NCBI GenBank assembly: GCA_019828565.1
Contig: JAHDYR010000015.1
Location: 62,001-126,000, forward strand
Reading direction: 5' to 3'
Source of the DNA: Carpediemonas membranifera
Lineage: Eukaryota > Fornicata
DNA length: 64,000 nt
Shown here: piece after piece, positions 9,616 to 19,076 of the stretch
Numbering within the stretch: position 1 is the first letter of the stretch
Layout: the number at the start of each line of letters is the position of its first letter
Notes under the pieces: model-generated
What the model was told of the DNA's origin: nothing
Seen by the model: only the letters and a program-made list of their open reading frames with translations
Database searches by the model: none
Translations under genes and position numbers: made by a program

Positions 9616-10458
9616 ATGAAGGAGAACCAGGCCGAAACGAACGTACGAAGGAGCAGCAGATTGAAGCAAAACTCCATTCAGTCCTATTTTAAGCAGGAAA
9701 AGGCAATCCCTATCGTAGACAAGAAGAAGGCACTGAAGCCGCTCAAGGAGGCCTCGATAACTGTGAAGAACCTCAATACGCCAGAAAAGGTACTTATTGA
9801 GATCAAGCATGAGAAGGCAAAGCAGCACAAGACCGCCAAACCCACCAAGCCTGCCTCGTTCCGGCGGCTCCGTGTGAACAAGTGGACGAAAGAGGCCATG
9901 GCCCTCTGTCCCAAGCCCATCATGGGCACCGAGGACGGCCCTGACGATGACTGCGAGGTACGCAAGGCCTGCATGGTGGAGTGTACCGACAAGAGCTGCA
10001 CCGCTGGGCCATCCTGCGGTAACCGCGGCCTGCAGCGGCAAGAGTACGCCAAGTACGAGATCAGGTCTGCTGGTGGTAAGGGTGATGGCTTCTACGCCAA
10101 GGAGGACATCAAGGCGGGCGAGCTGATCATCGAGTACGTCGGCGAGGTTCTCACCAAGGAGGCCGCCCAGGACCGCCTCAAGCACAACACCAGCCGCCAC
10201 GTCTACGGCATGGGGATAGGGGACGGCATCGTGATTGACTCCGCCGAGCGAGGCAACGACGCGAGGTTCATCAACCACTCGTGTGACCCCAACGCCGAGA
10301 CGGGCAAGTGGGAGGTCAGGGGCAGACCTAGGGTAGCCGTCACTGCCCGCCGACTGATCCTGTCAGGGGAGGAGGTGACGTTCGACTACCACTTCGAGAC
10401 TGAAGGGGAGAAGGTCAAGTGCATGTGCGGGTCCAAGAAGTGTCGGGGGTACCTGTGA
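9616..10458 (+). CDS. SET-domain histone lysine methyltransferase (SET2/ASH1-like) with PIP box
   Basis: ATG 9616 gives 280 residues; an upstream GTG in frame is not needed. The N-terminus is basic and contains QNSIQSYF (residues 18-25), a canonical PCNA-interacting PIP box (QxxIxxYF). A cysteine-rich AWS region follows about residues 92-140 (CEVRKACMVEC, CTAGPSCGNR). The SET domain has GDGFYAKEDIKAGELIIEYVGEV, RFINHSCDPN and VTFDYHFE, and ends with a post-SET cysteine cluster KCMCGSKKCRGYL. The AWS-SET-postSET order is that of H3K36 methyltransferases. The protein is much shorter than SET2. The PIP box suggests coupling to replication forks. Nuclear location is inferred. Confidence 0.88.
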   Translation: MKENQAETNVRRSSRLKQNSIQSYFKQEKAIPIVDKKKALKPLKEASITVKNLNTPEKVLIEIKHEKAKQHKTAKPTKPASFRRLRVNKWTKEAMALCPKPIMGTEDGPDDDCEVRKACMVECTDKSCTAGPSCGNRGLQRQEYAKYEIRSAGGKGDGFYAKEDIKAGELIIEYVGEVLTKEAAQDRLKHNTSRHVYGMGIGDGIVIDSAERGNDARFINHSCDPNAETGKWEVRGRPRVAVTARRLILSGEEVTFDYHFETEGEKVKCMCGSKKCRGYL

Positions 10459-10684
10459 GAGCGTGGGTCGGTGGTGAGAGTATTGAGTCTATTTAGCGTT
10501 CGTTTCATGGTAAAGTTTCGACTGAATTTTCTGCTTTCCGCTCACAGATTCTCGAAAAAATTGTAATTCAATCCCAGCCTACCTCAAGAAGATTCTGGCT
10601 CCTATGCCCGCTCACTCCCACTCTATTCGCCCTTCCTGATTGAGTCTAACCAAGTCGTTTTTCTCGAAGATTCTCCAAGTAGAC

Positions 10685-11758
10685 ATGGAGAGGCTTGGAG
10701 AAGTGTGGGACGAGATTTTAGTCCTGTCATTGTCTCTCCCCGTACGAATGGCCACAACAGCCATGGCGCTCTTCATCATGTTCGGGATGTTCTTTCCCAC
10801 AATCATCTTCCTAGTATGGAAGCGTAGGACGGCCGTGGCGCTGTATAAGGCCGTCAGCTTAGAAATACTTAGCATATTGGGGTTTACTTCCATCCTGATT
10901 ACCCAACAGGTATACCTTTATAGTTTCGCGGCCAAGTCTGATGGTTCGCTCCTCGTGGATGTCTATCTAGCGCTTCAGTTCGGCTTCACGCAGACCACCT
11001 TCTATGTCACGGGCTACGCGCTTTCCCTAGTCCCCATCATTGTCCGCATGTGGCGTGTCTGGTGCCTATACCGAAAAACGCTCGAGTTCTCCCTCGAACG
11101 CAGCATCATTCCCCTCTCAATCCGCCGCGTCTCCCCCTTCCAGCACAAGGTGCGGGCTTCCTGGTGGATGCTCCGCCGCGTCTTGGTTCTGATGATTCCA
11201 ACGATTGCTCTTGCCCCCTTCTCAGTCATCCCAGTTCCCTGGGTTGTTACGACAGTCGACATGCTGTGGACATTATACGACATGCTCGTCCTCATTGCCC
11301 TGCTCCTCATGCTCATCCTCCTCATATTTACCAGTCGCCGCATCCAGGTCCACGACTTGCTCGAGACTCGCACCTTGATTCTCCTTGCCATTGCTTGCAT
11401 CGGCTACAACATTGCCGACAACATCATGTGGTGGGGCGTCCTCCGCTTCCATCCCGAGCTCCTCGCCTTCCATGTCTGGAGCACGATGACGTTCAACACT
11501 CTTGTCTTCCTCCTCCTGACCACGCCGACAGTATTCGCTATCCTGCGGGGCCCGAGACACCCAGGCATCAGACGGAAGAAGAACACCCAGTACCCAGTCG
11601 AGGAGGATGACTCAGACGACTCTGGGACTATTACACCGACTGCGATGAGGAGTCTGACCCGCGGTGTGGACGGCAGGGTCGGGCCGAACCATCTGGACAT
11701 GTCCTTTGGTGTGGCTGGGGATTCAGCCATTTGTGACTCGGGGCTGGATCAAGTGTGA
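10685..11758 (+). CDS. Seven-transmembrane protein, family unknown
   Basis: ATG 10685 gives 357 residues with about seven hydrophobic helices between residues 20 and 300. A short extracellular-like N-terminus precedes them and a serine/acidic cytosolic tail follows (EEDDSDDSGTITPT). Between helices 3 and 4 is a basic segment (RVWCLYRKTLEFSLERS). The layout recalls G-protein-coupled receptor-like proteins of protists, but no DRY, NPxxY or other diagnostic motif was recognised. No introns are needed. The upstream gene is the SET protein (226 bp away) on the same strand. Confidence 0.7.
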   Translation: MERLGEVWDEILVLSLSLPVRMATTAMALFIMFGMFFPTIIFLVWKRRTAVALYKAVSLEILSILGFTSILITQQVYLYSFAAKSDGSLLVDVYLALQFGFTQTTFYVTGYALSLVPIIVRMWRVWCLYRKTLEFSLERSIIPLSIRRVSPFQHKVRASWWMLRRVLVLMIPTIALAPFSVIPVPWVVTTVDMLWTLYDMLVLIALLLMLILLIFTSRRIQVHDLLETRTLILLAIACIGYNIADNIMWWGVLRFHPELLAFHVWSTMTFNTLVFLLLTTPTVFAILRGPRHPGIRRKKNTQYPVEEDDSDDSGTITPTAMRSLTRGVDGRVGPNHLDMSFGVAGDSAICDSGLDQV

Positions 11759-12025
11759 AGGCGGTATGGGCGTGCTTTGTGAGGCTCGCTGACTCATGCC
11801 GTGTTTGTACAATACATATAAAGTAGAGGCTTAGCGAGAGAGAGGGGTCCTCACCTTGTTCACCATCGAGGTCTGGGCTGATCTGACCTGCAGCTGCGGC
11901 AGCCGAATATTTGGCGGCCCAATCGCAGGATCGCATGCGTATCGGGGGGAGTCGCGCGGAGTCATCAGCGCTTAGGAGCCCCGAAACGGATCCAGTTTTC
12001 TTCCGCAGGCGATTTTGTCGATAAA

Positions 12026-13354
12026 ATGCACCCTCTGCTTGCAGGCATCATGCGAAACAACGTAACTGACGCACAGTCTCTCTTGTGCGACATTCAAGAC
12101 TACTATACCGACGGGGATAACGGCCTTGTTTCTATGTCGAAGCTTCTTCGCATGAAGAACATCAACAAGCCTGACAACCGCATCCACGTGCTTCTCCTGG
12201 GCGACAGTTCATCGGGAAAGAGCAGCTTCGTCAATTTTTATTGCTCAGACCCCGATAGTGCGACTCCATACGAGCATATCCTCGAAACGGGCGTCAGAAG
12301 CACAACGCAGACGCTTACATTCGTCGAGAAGGCTGAGAAGCGGGGCACTTTGGACGCAGATTCAAGTATGCAGCACTCGCAGACAGCGCGCGATCTTGTT
12401 AATGCTGTCGGCGACCCCCGTCTGCGCCGCTACGTTGTCACGGAGCTCGTTCCGTCCAACGCCCGTTGCTTCGACAATATAATCTTCGCAGACACACCTG
12501 GCATGCTCCTAAGCAACGCAGAGCAGCCATTCGACGTCCACCGCACGCTACACTGGCTAGCCGACGAGTGGTCCGACCTCATCCTCTGCTTCCTGTCCTT
12601 CGACGCCAACAGCCACACACTAGACCTCGTTGGTGAGCTGTGCAGCACCCCAGCCGGCCAGAGCAAGACCCACTTCCTGCTCAACCGGGTCGACCAGGTC
12701 CACGACGACTATGACCACATCAGCCTAGTTGTGCAGACCACGCAGAATCTGGCCAAGGTCCTACCGCACAGATTCAACATCCTCACTACATTTGTCCCAC
12801 AGCTGGCTACTAAGCCGCGGACTCACAACTCGATGCCCCTCGTGGAGCGCATCGTCTCGGACACTGTGTCGATCCACGCCCAGCGGTGTTTGCGGAGGTT
12901 TGAGAAAGACATCGATAAGCTGAACGGCGCGGTGGATGTGGCGCTCGACTGGCACAGCCTGAGCACGATTCGCAGATCCAAGATGCGTGTTCTGTATCTA
13001 TTATTCACATCCACGATCTTGGGAGTTTTGATTGTTTCAGGCCTTCTACTCGGGTCGAACCGATACCCTGGCCTCCCAACCTACCTCACGAAGACCCTGG
13101 GCGTTGTCATCGGCTTCCCCCCCGTCCGTGTGTGGGGTTCCCTCGCTTCCATCGCAACAGTCGCTCTGGCCGGGTTGATCGGGTCATATCTACTCACCCC
13201 CAAGGTTTCTAAGCACCGCGCTAGTGTATTGGAGGAGGCTGGGGCACAGCTTGACGAGCTGGCAGCCATTGCGGCGGAGATGAGGCACCAGTTCGTCACC
13301 GACAAGAAGCGGAGGGAAGCTGAGGCCCTGCTGGACAGTAGCGAGGGGATATAG
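12026..13354 (+). CDS. Membrane-anchored GTPase with C-terminal transmembrane pair
   Basis: A 442-residue protein with an N-terminal GTPase domain. The P-loop is GDSSSGKSS (about residue 59), the switch-I threonine lies in GVRSTTQT, the G3 box is DTPG (about residue 157), and NRVD is a variant of NKxD (about residue 212). After a helical region two hydrophobic segments follow (about 327-350 and 370-395). The C-terminus is charged and coiled-coil-like. The soluble GTPase plus C-terminal hairpin anchor resembles dynamin-superfamily or GIMAP/atlastin-like membrane GTPases, but no specific family is certain. It may act in organelle membrane remodelling. Start ATG 12026 is the first in frame. Confidence 0.7.
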   Translation: MHPLLAGIMRNNVTDAQSLLCDIQDYYTDGDNGLVSMSKLLRMKNINKPDNRIHVLLLGDSSSGKSSFVNFYCSDPDSATPYEHILETGVRSTTQTLTFVEKAEKRGTLDADSSMQHSQTARDLVNAVGDPRLRRYVVTELVPSNARCFDNIIFADTPGMLLSNAEQPFDVHRTLHWLADEWSDLILCFLSFDANSHTLDLVGELCSTPAGQSKTHFLLNRVDQVHDDYDHISLVVQTTQNLAKVLPHRFNILTTFVPQLATKPRTHNSMPLVERIVSDTVSIHAQRCLRRFEKDIDKLNGAVDVALDWHSLSTIRRSKMRVLYLLFTSTILGVLIVSGLLLGSNRYPGLPTYLTKTLGVVIGFPPVRVWGSLASIATVALAGLIGSYLLTPKVSKHRASVLEEAGAQLDELAAIAAEMRHQFVTDKKRREAEALLDSSEGI

Positions 13355-13575
13355 GGGAGTAGTTTGCTGTATAAGTCACGTAAACATCCCCGTCTGCCAT
13401 GGAGTAAACATGTGGGCCCATGCGACGATGGGGGTCAACTCATGAGAGACTCTCTGACTCCGCGTCTACAGAGAGCCGTCCCGGTGACGCTGAACAACTG
13501 TGCGGGCTGACACAACATGGCGTCAATGGAAGTCAAAGGATGTCACACGCTGGAAAAAAGCTAGAGCTTGAGCTG

Positions 13576-14389
13576 ATGCCCTTCCACATCAAGGCTAACC
13601 CCGAGGATATTGCCCCTATCGTCTTCCTTCCCGGTGATCCGGACAGAGCCAAGTACATCGCCGAGAACTTCTTCGAGGATGCTGTTTGTTGTTTTCACCT
13701 TTTTGTCATTTCTCCTCACACAGAAGTGCTACAACACTTACCGCCACCTCTACGGCTACACTGGTATGTACAAGGGCCACCGCGTCAGCATCCAGACCAC
13801 TGGCATGGGCTGCCCCTCTGCTTCCATCGTCGTGAACGAGCTCATCCAGCTCGGCGCCAAGGTCCTCATCCGCATCGGCACCGCCGGTATCGTCTCCCGC
13901 GACGTCCTCCCCGGTGACCTCATCATCGCCACCGGTTCCTGCCCCAACGAGGGCACCAGCACCCAGATGCTCCAGGGCGCCGCCTTCGCCCCCGTCGCCT
14001 CGTTCAACGTCGTCCAGGCCTGCAACGATGTTGCCGTGAAGAGCCCCTTCACCCGCACCAACATGGACGGCTCCACCGAGGAGGCTAAGGTCCACGTCGG
14101 CCTCATCCAGTCGGAGGACGCCTTCTACGCCACCAACAAGGGCCACGTCGCCGGCCTCGACAAGCTCGGCGTCCTTGCTGTTGAGATGGAGGCCTCCGCC
14201 CTCTTCCTCCTCGGCAACCTCCACCGCGTCCAGAAGGGCTGCATCGTCGTTGCTTCCAACTATATCGAGGACGCCGCGGTCGTCCCCGACTTCCTGATGA
14301 AGCAGGCCGTAGACCACATGGCCACCGTGTCCCTCGACGCCGCCGTGCTCATCTACGAGCGCGGGCAAGACAAGCTTAAGACTTGCTAA
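13576..14389 (+). CDS. Purine nucleoside/uridine phosphorylase family
   Basis: Exons 13576-13683 and 13724-14389 flank a 40-nt intron (GTTTGT...CTCACACAG), giving 257 residues. Splicing joins ENFFEDA directly to [14 protein letters not shown], as in the family. Signature blocks are [14 protein letters not shown] (phosphate-binding PGDP), [20 protein letters not shown] and VEMEAS near the C-terminus, which contacts ribose. The enzyme cleaves nucleosides with phosphate to base and ribose-1-phosphate for salvage. Base specificity cannot be fixed: the mix of DeoD-like and uridine phosphorylase-like blocks leaves both open. An alternative in-frame ATG at 13540 adds 12 residues. The family is bacterial-type, while the intron shows it is a resident eukaryotic gene. 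Confidence 0.88.
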
Positions 14390-14568
14390 TCGTTTATAAA
14401 GCCGCGCGGGTCGACATGCCGCGCTAGATGTTGCCACGCGGGTAATTCCCGAGGATATGCATGGATTTTGTCTCATCCCGAGCCGGGCCCGATGCTGTCA
14501 TCATTCGTCTCGACAGGATTCCCGCACTTTAACCCCTCAGACCGAGCAGTTTATCCATCTCGCCATCC

Positions 14569-16089
14569 ATGGGTCGCCATGGGAGAAATGATGGTAAGCG
14601 CCGCGACACACCATATCGGGAGAGAAATCGTCCCATTGTCAACCCGTGGAACTTCCTCCTTGATTGCAAGACACTGTGCCCCGCAGATTCACCAGTAGAC
14701 TCGTCTGCTGAAGCCATTCAGTCCTCTATTGATGAAGTTGATCGCCTTATGCCCACAGTTGCCGAAGAAATCTGGCGTGCGGACATTGTTCTGAAGCTCC
14801 GCGACGAGTACGTCAAGATCTGCACGGACCAGCTCCACACCAGGCCCCGCAAGGAATCCTTCAACCGCTGGCTGTTCGAGATGGTTGCAGAGACCCCCAA
14901 GTCCTCTGCCGACCCTGTCCTGCGGTGCCCCGAGGTGCTAGTCTCCTCCTCTGTGCTCGAGACGGACCTATACGAGGCCTTCCCCATCCCCCTCACCACA
15001 CTGTTCGACAACGTAGGACACCTGCGCCAGTTCGCTGCTGAGTACAAGAAGGCCGTGTCTGACTGGACTGACCATGGGAAGGCCTCGGAGGACGTGCCCG
15101 CTGCCCTCGCAGCAATGGACAAGACCCTCGAGCCGGACAGACCTGACGTCACAGCGTTCGTCGAGGCGTGTAAGACCGTCCGTGCTACCCTGAGACCCGT
15201 GTTTGACTCGGCCATGCGGTCGATCCACTCGCACCTGATCCAGACGACCGAGGCGCAGCTCGGGACCAGGCCCCAGAGGCAGGAGGGCGACTCCACTGCT
15301 GCCGTGACTATTACTGAGGGGAGGGACGACTGTGCCGTCGACCACGGCAACAAGCGGCTCCACATTGGTAAGCTGCACCTCAGCAAGCTCAAGGAGCTGT
15401 ACACGCGACACTGCACCGCCGACGCGGACCTCGTCCACTTCAACAGAGCTGTGTTCGTCCTCCTACTCCGCTACAACACTTTCTTTGGTCCATCTCGGTT
15501 CCAGGGCCGTGCCTTCCACGCGGCCGCCCCCGAGGCCGTCTTCGAGCATCTGGTGACTGCCTTTGGTGTGGGCATGGAGCTCTTCGCTTCACCCACGAAC
15601 TGCTACTTCTCCCACTACTGCTCCGCCTTCCCCGACATCGACGTCTTCTTCGGGTCCCGCGGGTCTGCCTTCGACCTTGTCATTACCAGCGGGTCGTACG
15701 AGGCCAACCCGCCCTTCACACTCGAGGTCATGGACCGCACGGCCGACCTCGTAAATGCCCAGCTCGAGCGGGCTGAGCAGGCCGGGGTGCCTCTGTCATT
15801 CGTGGTGTTCGTCCCGGTGTGGAAGGACCCGGACTTCCCGATCCCCCACTACCACCAGGCCCTGGAGACCAGCAAGTTCCTCAGGGCACAGAACGTCACC
15901 CCGGCAGGAGACTACGCGTTTATCTCGGGCGGGCAGTTTGACTCAAGGTCGAGGTACTGGAGGTGCACCCACGCTACGGCGACATACGTGCTGCAGAACA
16001 AGCAAGGTAAGGTGTTTGGGGGGTCCGACGAGGATGTGCAGAATAAGGTCAAGGAAATCGATCAGATCCTCAGGAACCAGGTCCGGTAA
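14569..16089 (+). CDS. PCIF1: PCIF1/CAPAM-like cap-specific adenosine N6-methyltransferase
   Basis: ATG 14569 gives 506 residues. The C-terminal half carries the PCIF1 core: FGVGMELFASPTNCYF, YCSAFPDIDVFFGSRG, then SGSYEANPPF with the catalytic NPPF at residues 380-383. LSFVVFVPVW follows. In animals this enzyme methylates N6 of the first transcribed 2'-O-methyladenosine of capped mRNA (m6Am) and binds the Pol II C-terminal domain through a WW domain. No WW domain is visible here. The N-terminal about 200 residues form a helical region, roughly where the vertebrate helical domain lies. All catalytic motif residues are intact, unlike the inactive fly homologue. No intron is needed. Nuclear action is inferred. 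Confidence 0.85.
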   Translation: MGRHGRNDGKRRDTPYRERNRPIVNPWNFLLDCKTLCPADSPVDSSAEAIQSSIDEVDRLMPTVAEEIWRADIVLKLRDEYVKICTDQLHTRPRKESFNRWLFEMVAETPKSSADPVLRCPEVLVSSSVLETDLYEAFPIPLTTLFDNVGHLRQFAAEYKKAVSDWTDHGKASEDVPAALAAMDKTLEPDRPDVTAFVEACKTVRATLRPVFDSAMRSIHSHLIQTTEAQLGTRPQRQEGDSTAAVTITEGRDDCAVDHGNKRLHIGKLHLSKLKELYTRHCTADADLVHFNRAVFVLLLRYNTFFGPSRFQGRAFHAAAPEAVFEHLVTAFGVGMELFASPTNCYFSHYCSAFPDIDVFFGSRGSAFDLVITSGSYEANPPFTLEVMDRTADLVNAQLERAEQAGVPLSFVVFVPVWKDPDFPIPHYHQALETSKFLRAQNVTPAGDYAFISGGQFDSRSRYWRCTHATATYVLQNKQGKVFGGSDEDVQNKVKEIDQILRNQVR

Positions 16090-16172
16090 ATTACTGTAAC
16101 AGGTCGACGCACGCGAGAAGGGCGGTTCCGCACTTTAAGGTTAGAAACGCCCTTTCTGAAATCCAACTCAGA

Positions 16173-17777
16173 ATGTCGCAGTCCACCGGGCGATTTCGCT
16201 TTGGACGATCCGCGAATAGCTCTGTGAACATCCTGCCGAGTAAGCGCTTCAACCTGATGAACAAACCGGTCGAAACGGACTTCCACATCGTAGAATCCTC
16301 CCAGTTTCAGATGCCCGGCGTCGTTGTCACCGCTTCCAAGCGTATTCGTGTCCCCCAAGAGCCCCGCAAGATTTTTATTAAGGGGGAGAAGACAGTGGCG
16401 AAGAAGGAGACACAACAAGGGGATGCGACCGACGAAGTGCAGCAAGAGATCGCCTTTTCAGACGTTGTAGACGAGGATCACAACGATGCCTTCCAAAACT
16501 ATCTCTCCGACGAGCTTGTGGGCCGCCTGGTCGAGGCTAGCCCGTTTAGACTCTTCGTCCTCGTGATCATCGTGCTCAACTCCATCCAGGCCGGTGTCCA
16601 AACCTCAACGATCATGGAGCAGCAGTTCGGCTCCATTCTTAGCGGCATGGACAACGTGTTCCTGACCATCTTTGTCATTGAGCTCTTGTTGAAGTGGTAT
16701 GCGGGCTTCAGGGCATTCTGGACATCATCATGGAACATCTTCGACTTCCTCGTCGTTGCCGCCAGTATAGCAGGCCAGGGCTTCACCTTCCTCGCATCCA
16801 CCCGCGTAGTCCGGGTCCTCCGAGTGCTTCGTGCATTCCGGTCGCTCAGGTCGATCACGGCACTACAGGGGCTGCAGATCATCGTGCAGACCATCGTCAA
16901 GGCCATTCCCAGCATGATAAGCATTGTACTACTGCTCTGTATCATCATGTTTATTTACTCTGTTACATGTGTCACGATATTCAGTGATTCGATGTCGTAC
17001 TACTTCGGTGACATCGCGAAAGCGATGTACACGATGTTCATCTTCCTCACGCAGGATGGGTGGGCGGACGTCTTCATTGAGATGGAGGCCAACGGCTACT
17101 TCTACCTTGGTGCGCTCATCAGCATGACCTTTATTCCCCTCGGCGCGTTCATCTTCGTCAATCTCGTGACTGGTATCACCACAAACTATCTGCTACAGGC
17201 CTACAGAGACATCAAGGCGCAGAAGAGAGCCAAGAGCCGCAAGCTGAAGCAGCAGAAGCGGCGCATGGACGTTGAGGACATCCGCCTGGCCATCGCGGGG
17301 ATGAAGAACCAGTATGCTGACGTGATGGAGTCGAATGACATACCGGCATCGATATACACACTGCAGAAAGCCATCGAGACGCCCATCCTGAGCGTTGGGC
17401 CGAGGTACGTCCAGAATTACCTCGCTATCTTGGGCGCCGTGGAGGATAATTTAAGAGAATTTAGGGAACTGAAGGATGAGCTGAAGAAATGCATGGAAGA
17501 GACGAAGGCAGTGAACGCCGACACCCGCTACAACTACGACAAGGACGTCGGCCAGTCCTCGAGCGACGAAAGCGAGAGCGACGAAGACATGACGGGCGAC
17601 GCACTCAGCATGCTTCTCAGAGAGCGTGGCAAGCACATCAAGAACCAGCGGAAGCGGCGGGAGGCTTCTGAGAAGGCGTCCCTGGCCCGCAGGATGCACA
17701 TGATCGAGGCGATCCAGGAGGAGCAGAGCAGGGGGGAGCGGACGCGGCTGTGGGCTGAGGGCAAGTTCCTCGTATAG
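16173..17777 (+). CDS. CatSper-like single-domain voltage-gated cation channel
   Basis: A 534-residue protein with a cytosolic N-terminus (about 125 residues) and one six-helix voltage-gated channel domain. S4 is RVVRVLRVLRAFRSLRS (from residue 211), with regularly spaced arginines. The pore loop is FLTQDGWADVF, whose TxDxW (residues 293-297) matches the [T/S]x[D/E]xW consensus of CatSper pore subunits, implying Ca2+ permeability. A basic segment, a coiled coil (about 400-440), an acidic serine-rich stretch (SSSDESESDED) and a basic C-terminal coiled coil follow S6. CatSper needs four pore subunits; this would be one. A flagellar plasma-membrane location is inferred from family knowledge. A Nav/Cav-like protist channel is the alternative. 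Confidence 0.8.
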   Translation: MSQSTGRFRFGRSANSSVNILPSKRFNLMNKPVETDFHIVESSQFQMPGVVVTASKRIRVPQEPRKIFIKGEKTVAKKETQQGDATDEVQQEIAFSDVVDEDHNDAFQNYLSDELVGRLVEASPFRLFVLVIIVLNSIQAGVQTSTIMEQQFGSILSGMDNVFLTIFVIELLLKWYAGFRAFWTSSWNIFDFLVVAASIAGQGFTFLASTRVVRVLRVLRAFRSLRSITALQGLQIIVQTIVKAIPSMISIVLLLCIIMFIYSVTCVTIFSDSMSYYFGDIAKAMYTMFIFLTQDGWADVFIEMEANGYFYLGALISMTFIPLGAFIFVNLVTGITTNYLLQAYRDIKAQKRAKSRKLKQQKRRMDVEDIRLAIAGMKNQYADVMESNDIPASIYTLQKAIETPILSVGPRYVQNYLAILGAVEDNLREFRELKDELKKCMEETKAVNADTRYNYDKDVGQSSSDESESDEDMTGDALSMLLRERGKHIKNQRKRREASEKASLARRMHMIEAIQEEQSRGERTRLWAEGKFLV

Positions 17778-17928
17778 GGACCGTGGGACGGACTTCACAT
17801 TGTCGCCGTGACTCCTGAGTCAATAGGGCGAGCAGAGCAGTCATGCCGTGACCTTGCTCACAGACAGGCTGGTGGAGATCAGCGCGACGGAGATAGCTAC
17901 GGAATAGACTCGTAAAGGGTTTGTTAAC

Positions 17929-18957
17929 ATGATTAGCATGCATGCCCAAGAATTGAGCCACAACCGGCTGCTGGATCATTCTTTGTGCCGTTTGAGACAC
18001 CAGAGACACCTCATCTTGGAGTCGGTTGGATCCAGCCAGAACTTGGCAACGTCCCATCGGCCTGAGTCGGTCCATAACTACAACGCCATCGCACACCGGG
18101 ACCACGCGTACTGCCTCGCCCATGACATCCCCTCTCATGACTACTTGTTCACGCCTATGTCTCTGTCGCCACCAATCTCAACCTTTACGTGGGCAATCAT
18201 AAACTGCATGACGACAGAATTTGGGCCGCAAAGCCTCCAACAGCTCCAAAACCTGGCCAATGCTCTCCAACGCAGAGAGGCGATCCCAAATATGTCCGAA
18301 TTTCCCGGGAAACTCAACTCCCTAACCCCAAAGGCTTTACGCGAGTACCTTCTCGACAGGGACGTATCTGACAAGACACCACAGGCGCTGAGAGATTGCT
18401 TTACACCACGTGTGCTCCTCAAGCTGCAGGATACTCACGCGATCCAGCTCAGAGACACAGAAGGCCGCCTCAAAACCTTCGACGAGATCCTACCCGATAT
18501 CCGCGCCAAAGTCTTCCCGCCCGTGTCCGCCGCCGCCGCAACCATCCTGGCGCGCCCGTTTGCCGTCCAAGACACCTCTCTCCCGAATCAGTTTATCAAC
18601 ATCTTTAGTGGTGTTGGATACACGAAGGAGGAGGAGGGCTGGCTCATACAGAAGGTGATCGAGAGGGTCACCCCCGATGCGGCACGCACTCAGCTAGCGT
18701 CTGAAGAGCTGGCCATCATAGCCGGTGGCTGGCGGGAGCTGGTCCGCCGCACCGCCGAGGAGGGCGAGAAGGTCCGCCAATACGGGCAGACCCAGTCCCA
18801 GCGGCAGAGGCGTGGAAGCGGGCGCGGAGTGGGCAGGGCCAGAGGTGGCCGGGGTGGAGGTCGAGGTGCAAGCCAGGGTCGGGGCAGGGGTGCCCGCACT
18901 GGCAGCTCCAAGACAAGTAAATCCACTCAGGGCTATCTCCCCCCCATCGTTGTGTAG
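17929..18957 (+). CDS. RG-rich hypothetical protein, possibly a retroelement ORF1
   Basis: The 342-residue ORF from ATG 17929 has an N-terminus of unusual composition. The more convincing part starts at internal ATG codons around residues 77-93 with a helical region (SLQQLQNLANALQRRE). The C-terminus (about 280-330) is a run of RG/RGG repeats (GRGVGRARGGRGGGRG), an RNA-binding tail. No RNA-binding fold was recognised. It ends 120 bp before the R2-like element in the same orientation, so it could be a Gag/ORF1-like nucleic-acid-binding protein of that element, or an unrelated host GAR-domain protein. Confidence 0.5.
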   Translation: MISMHAQELSHNRLLDHSLCRLRHQRHLILESVGSSQNLATSHRPESVHNYNAIAHRDHAYCLAHDIPSHDYLFTPMSLSPPISTFTWAIINCMTTEFGPQSLQQLQNLANALQRREAIPNMSEFPGKLNSLTPKALREYLLDRDVSDKTPQALRDCFTPRVLLKLQDTHAIQLRDTEGRLKTFDEILPDIRAKVFPPVSAAAATILARPFAVQDTSLPNQFINIFSGVGYTKEEEGWLIQKVIERVTPDAARTQLASEELAIIAGGWRELVRRTAEEGEKVRQYGQTQSQRQRRGSGRGVGRARGGRGGGRGASQGRGRGARTGSSKTSKSTQGYLPPIVV

Positions 18958-19076
18958 TTTAGAGCCTGATTTAGAGGCCCAGCCAGGAAACATCCCGAGG
19001 CTGTGGACCGTCATGGTCGCATCCTGGGCGACGCTCGCACGAGCAGTCGCCCCTGGGACATCCCAACCGTCACCCC

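Noticed and set aside
9106-10278. 390-residue minus-strand ORF over the transporter and SET genes
   Set aside because: It starts without ATG context, crosses two convincing plus-strand genes and has no domain.
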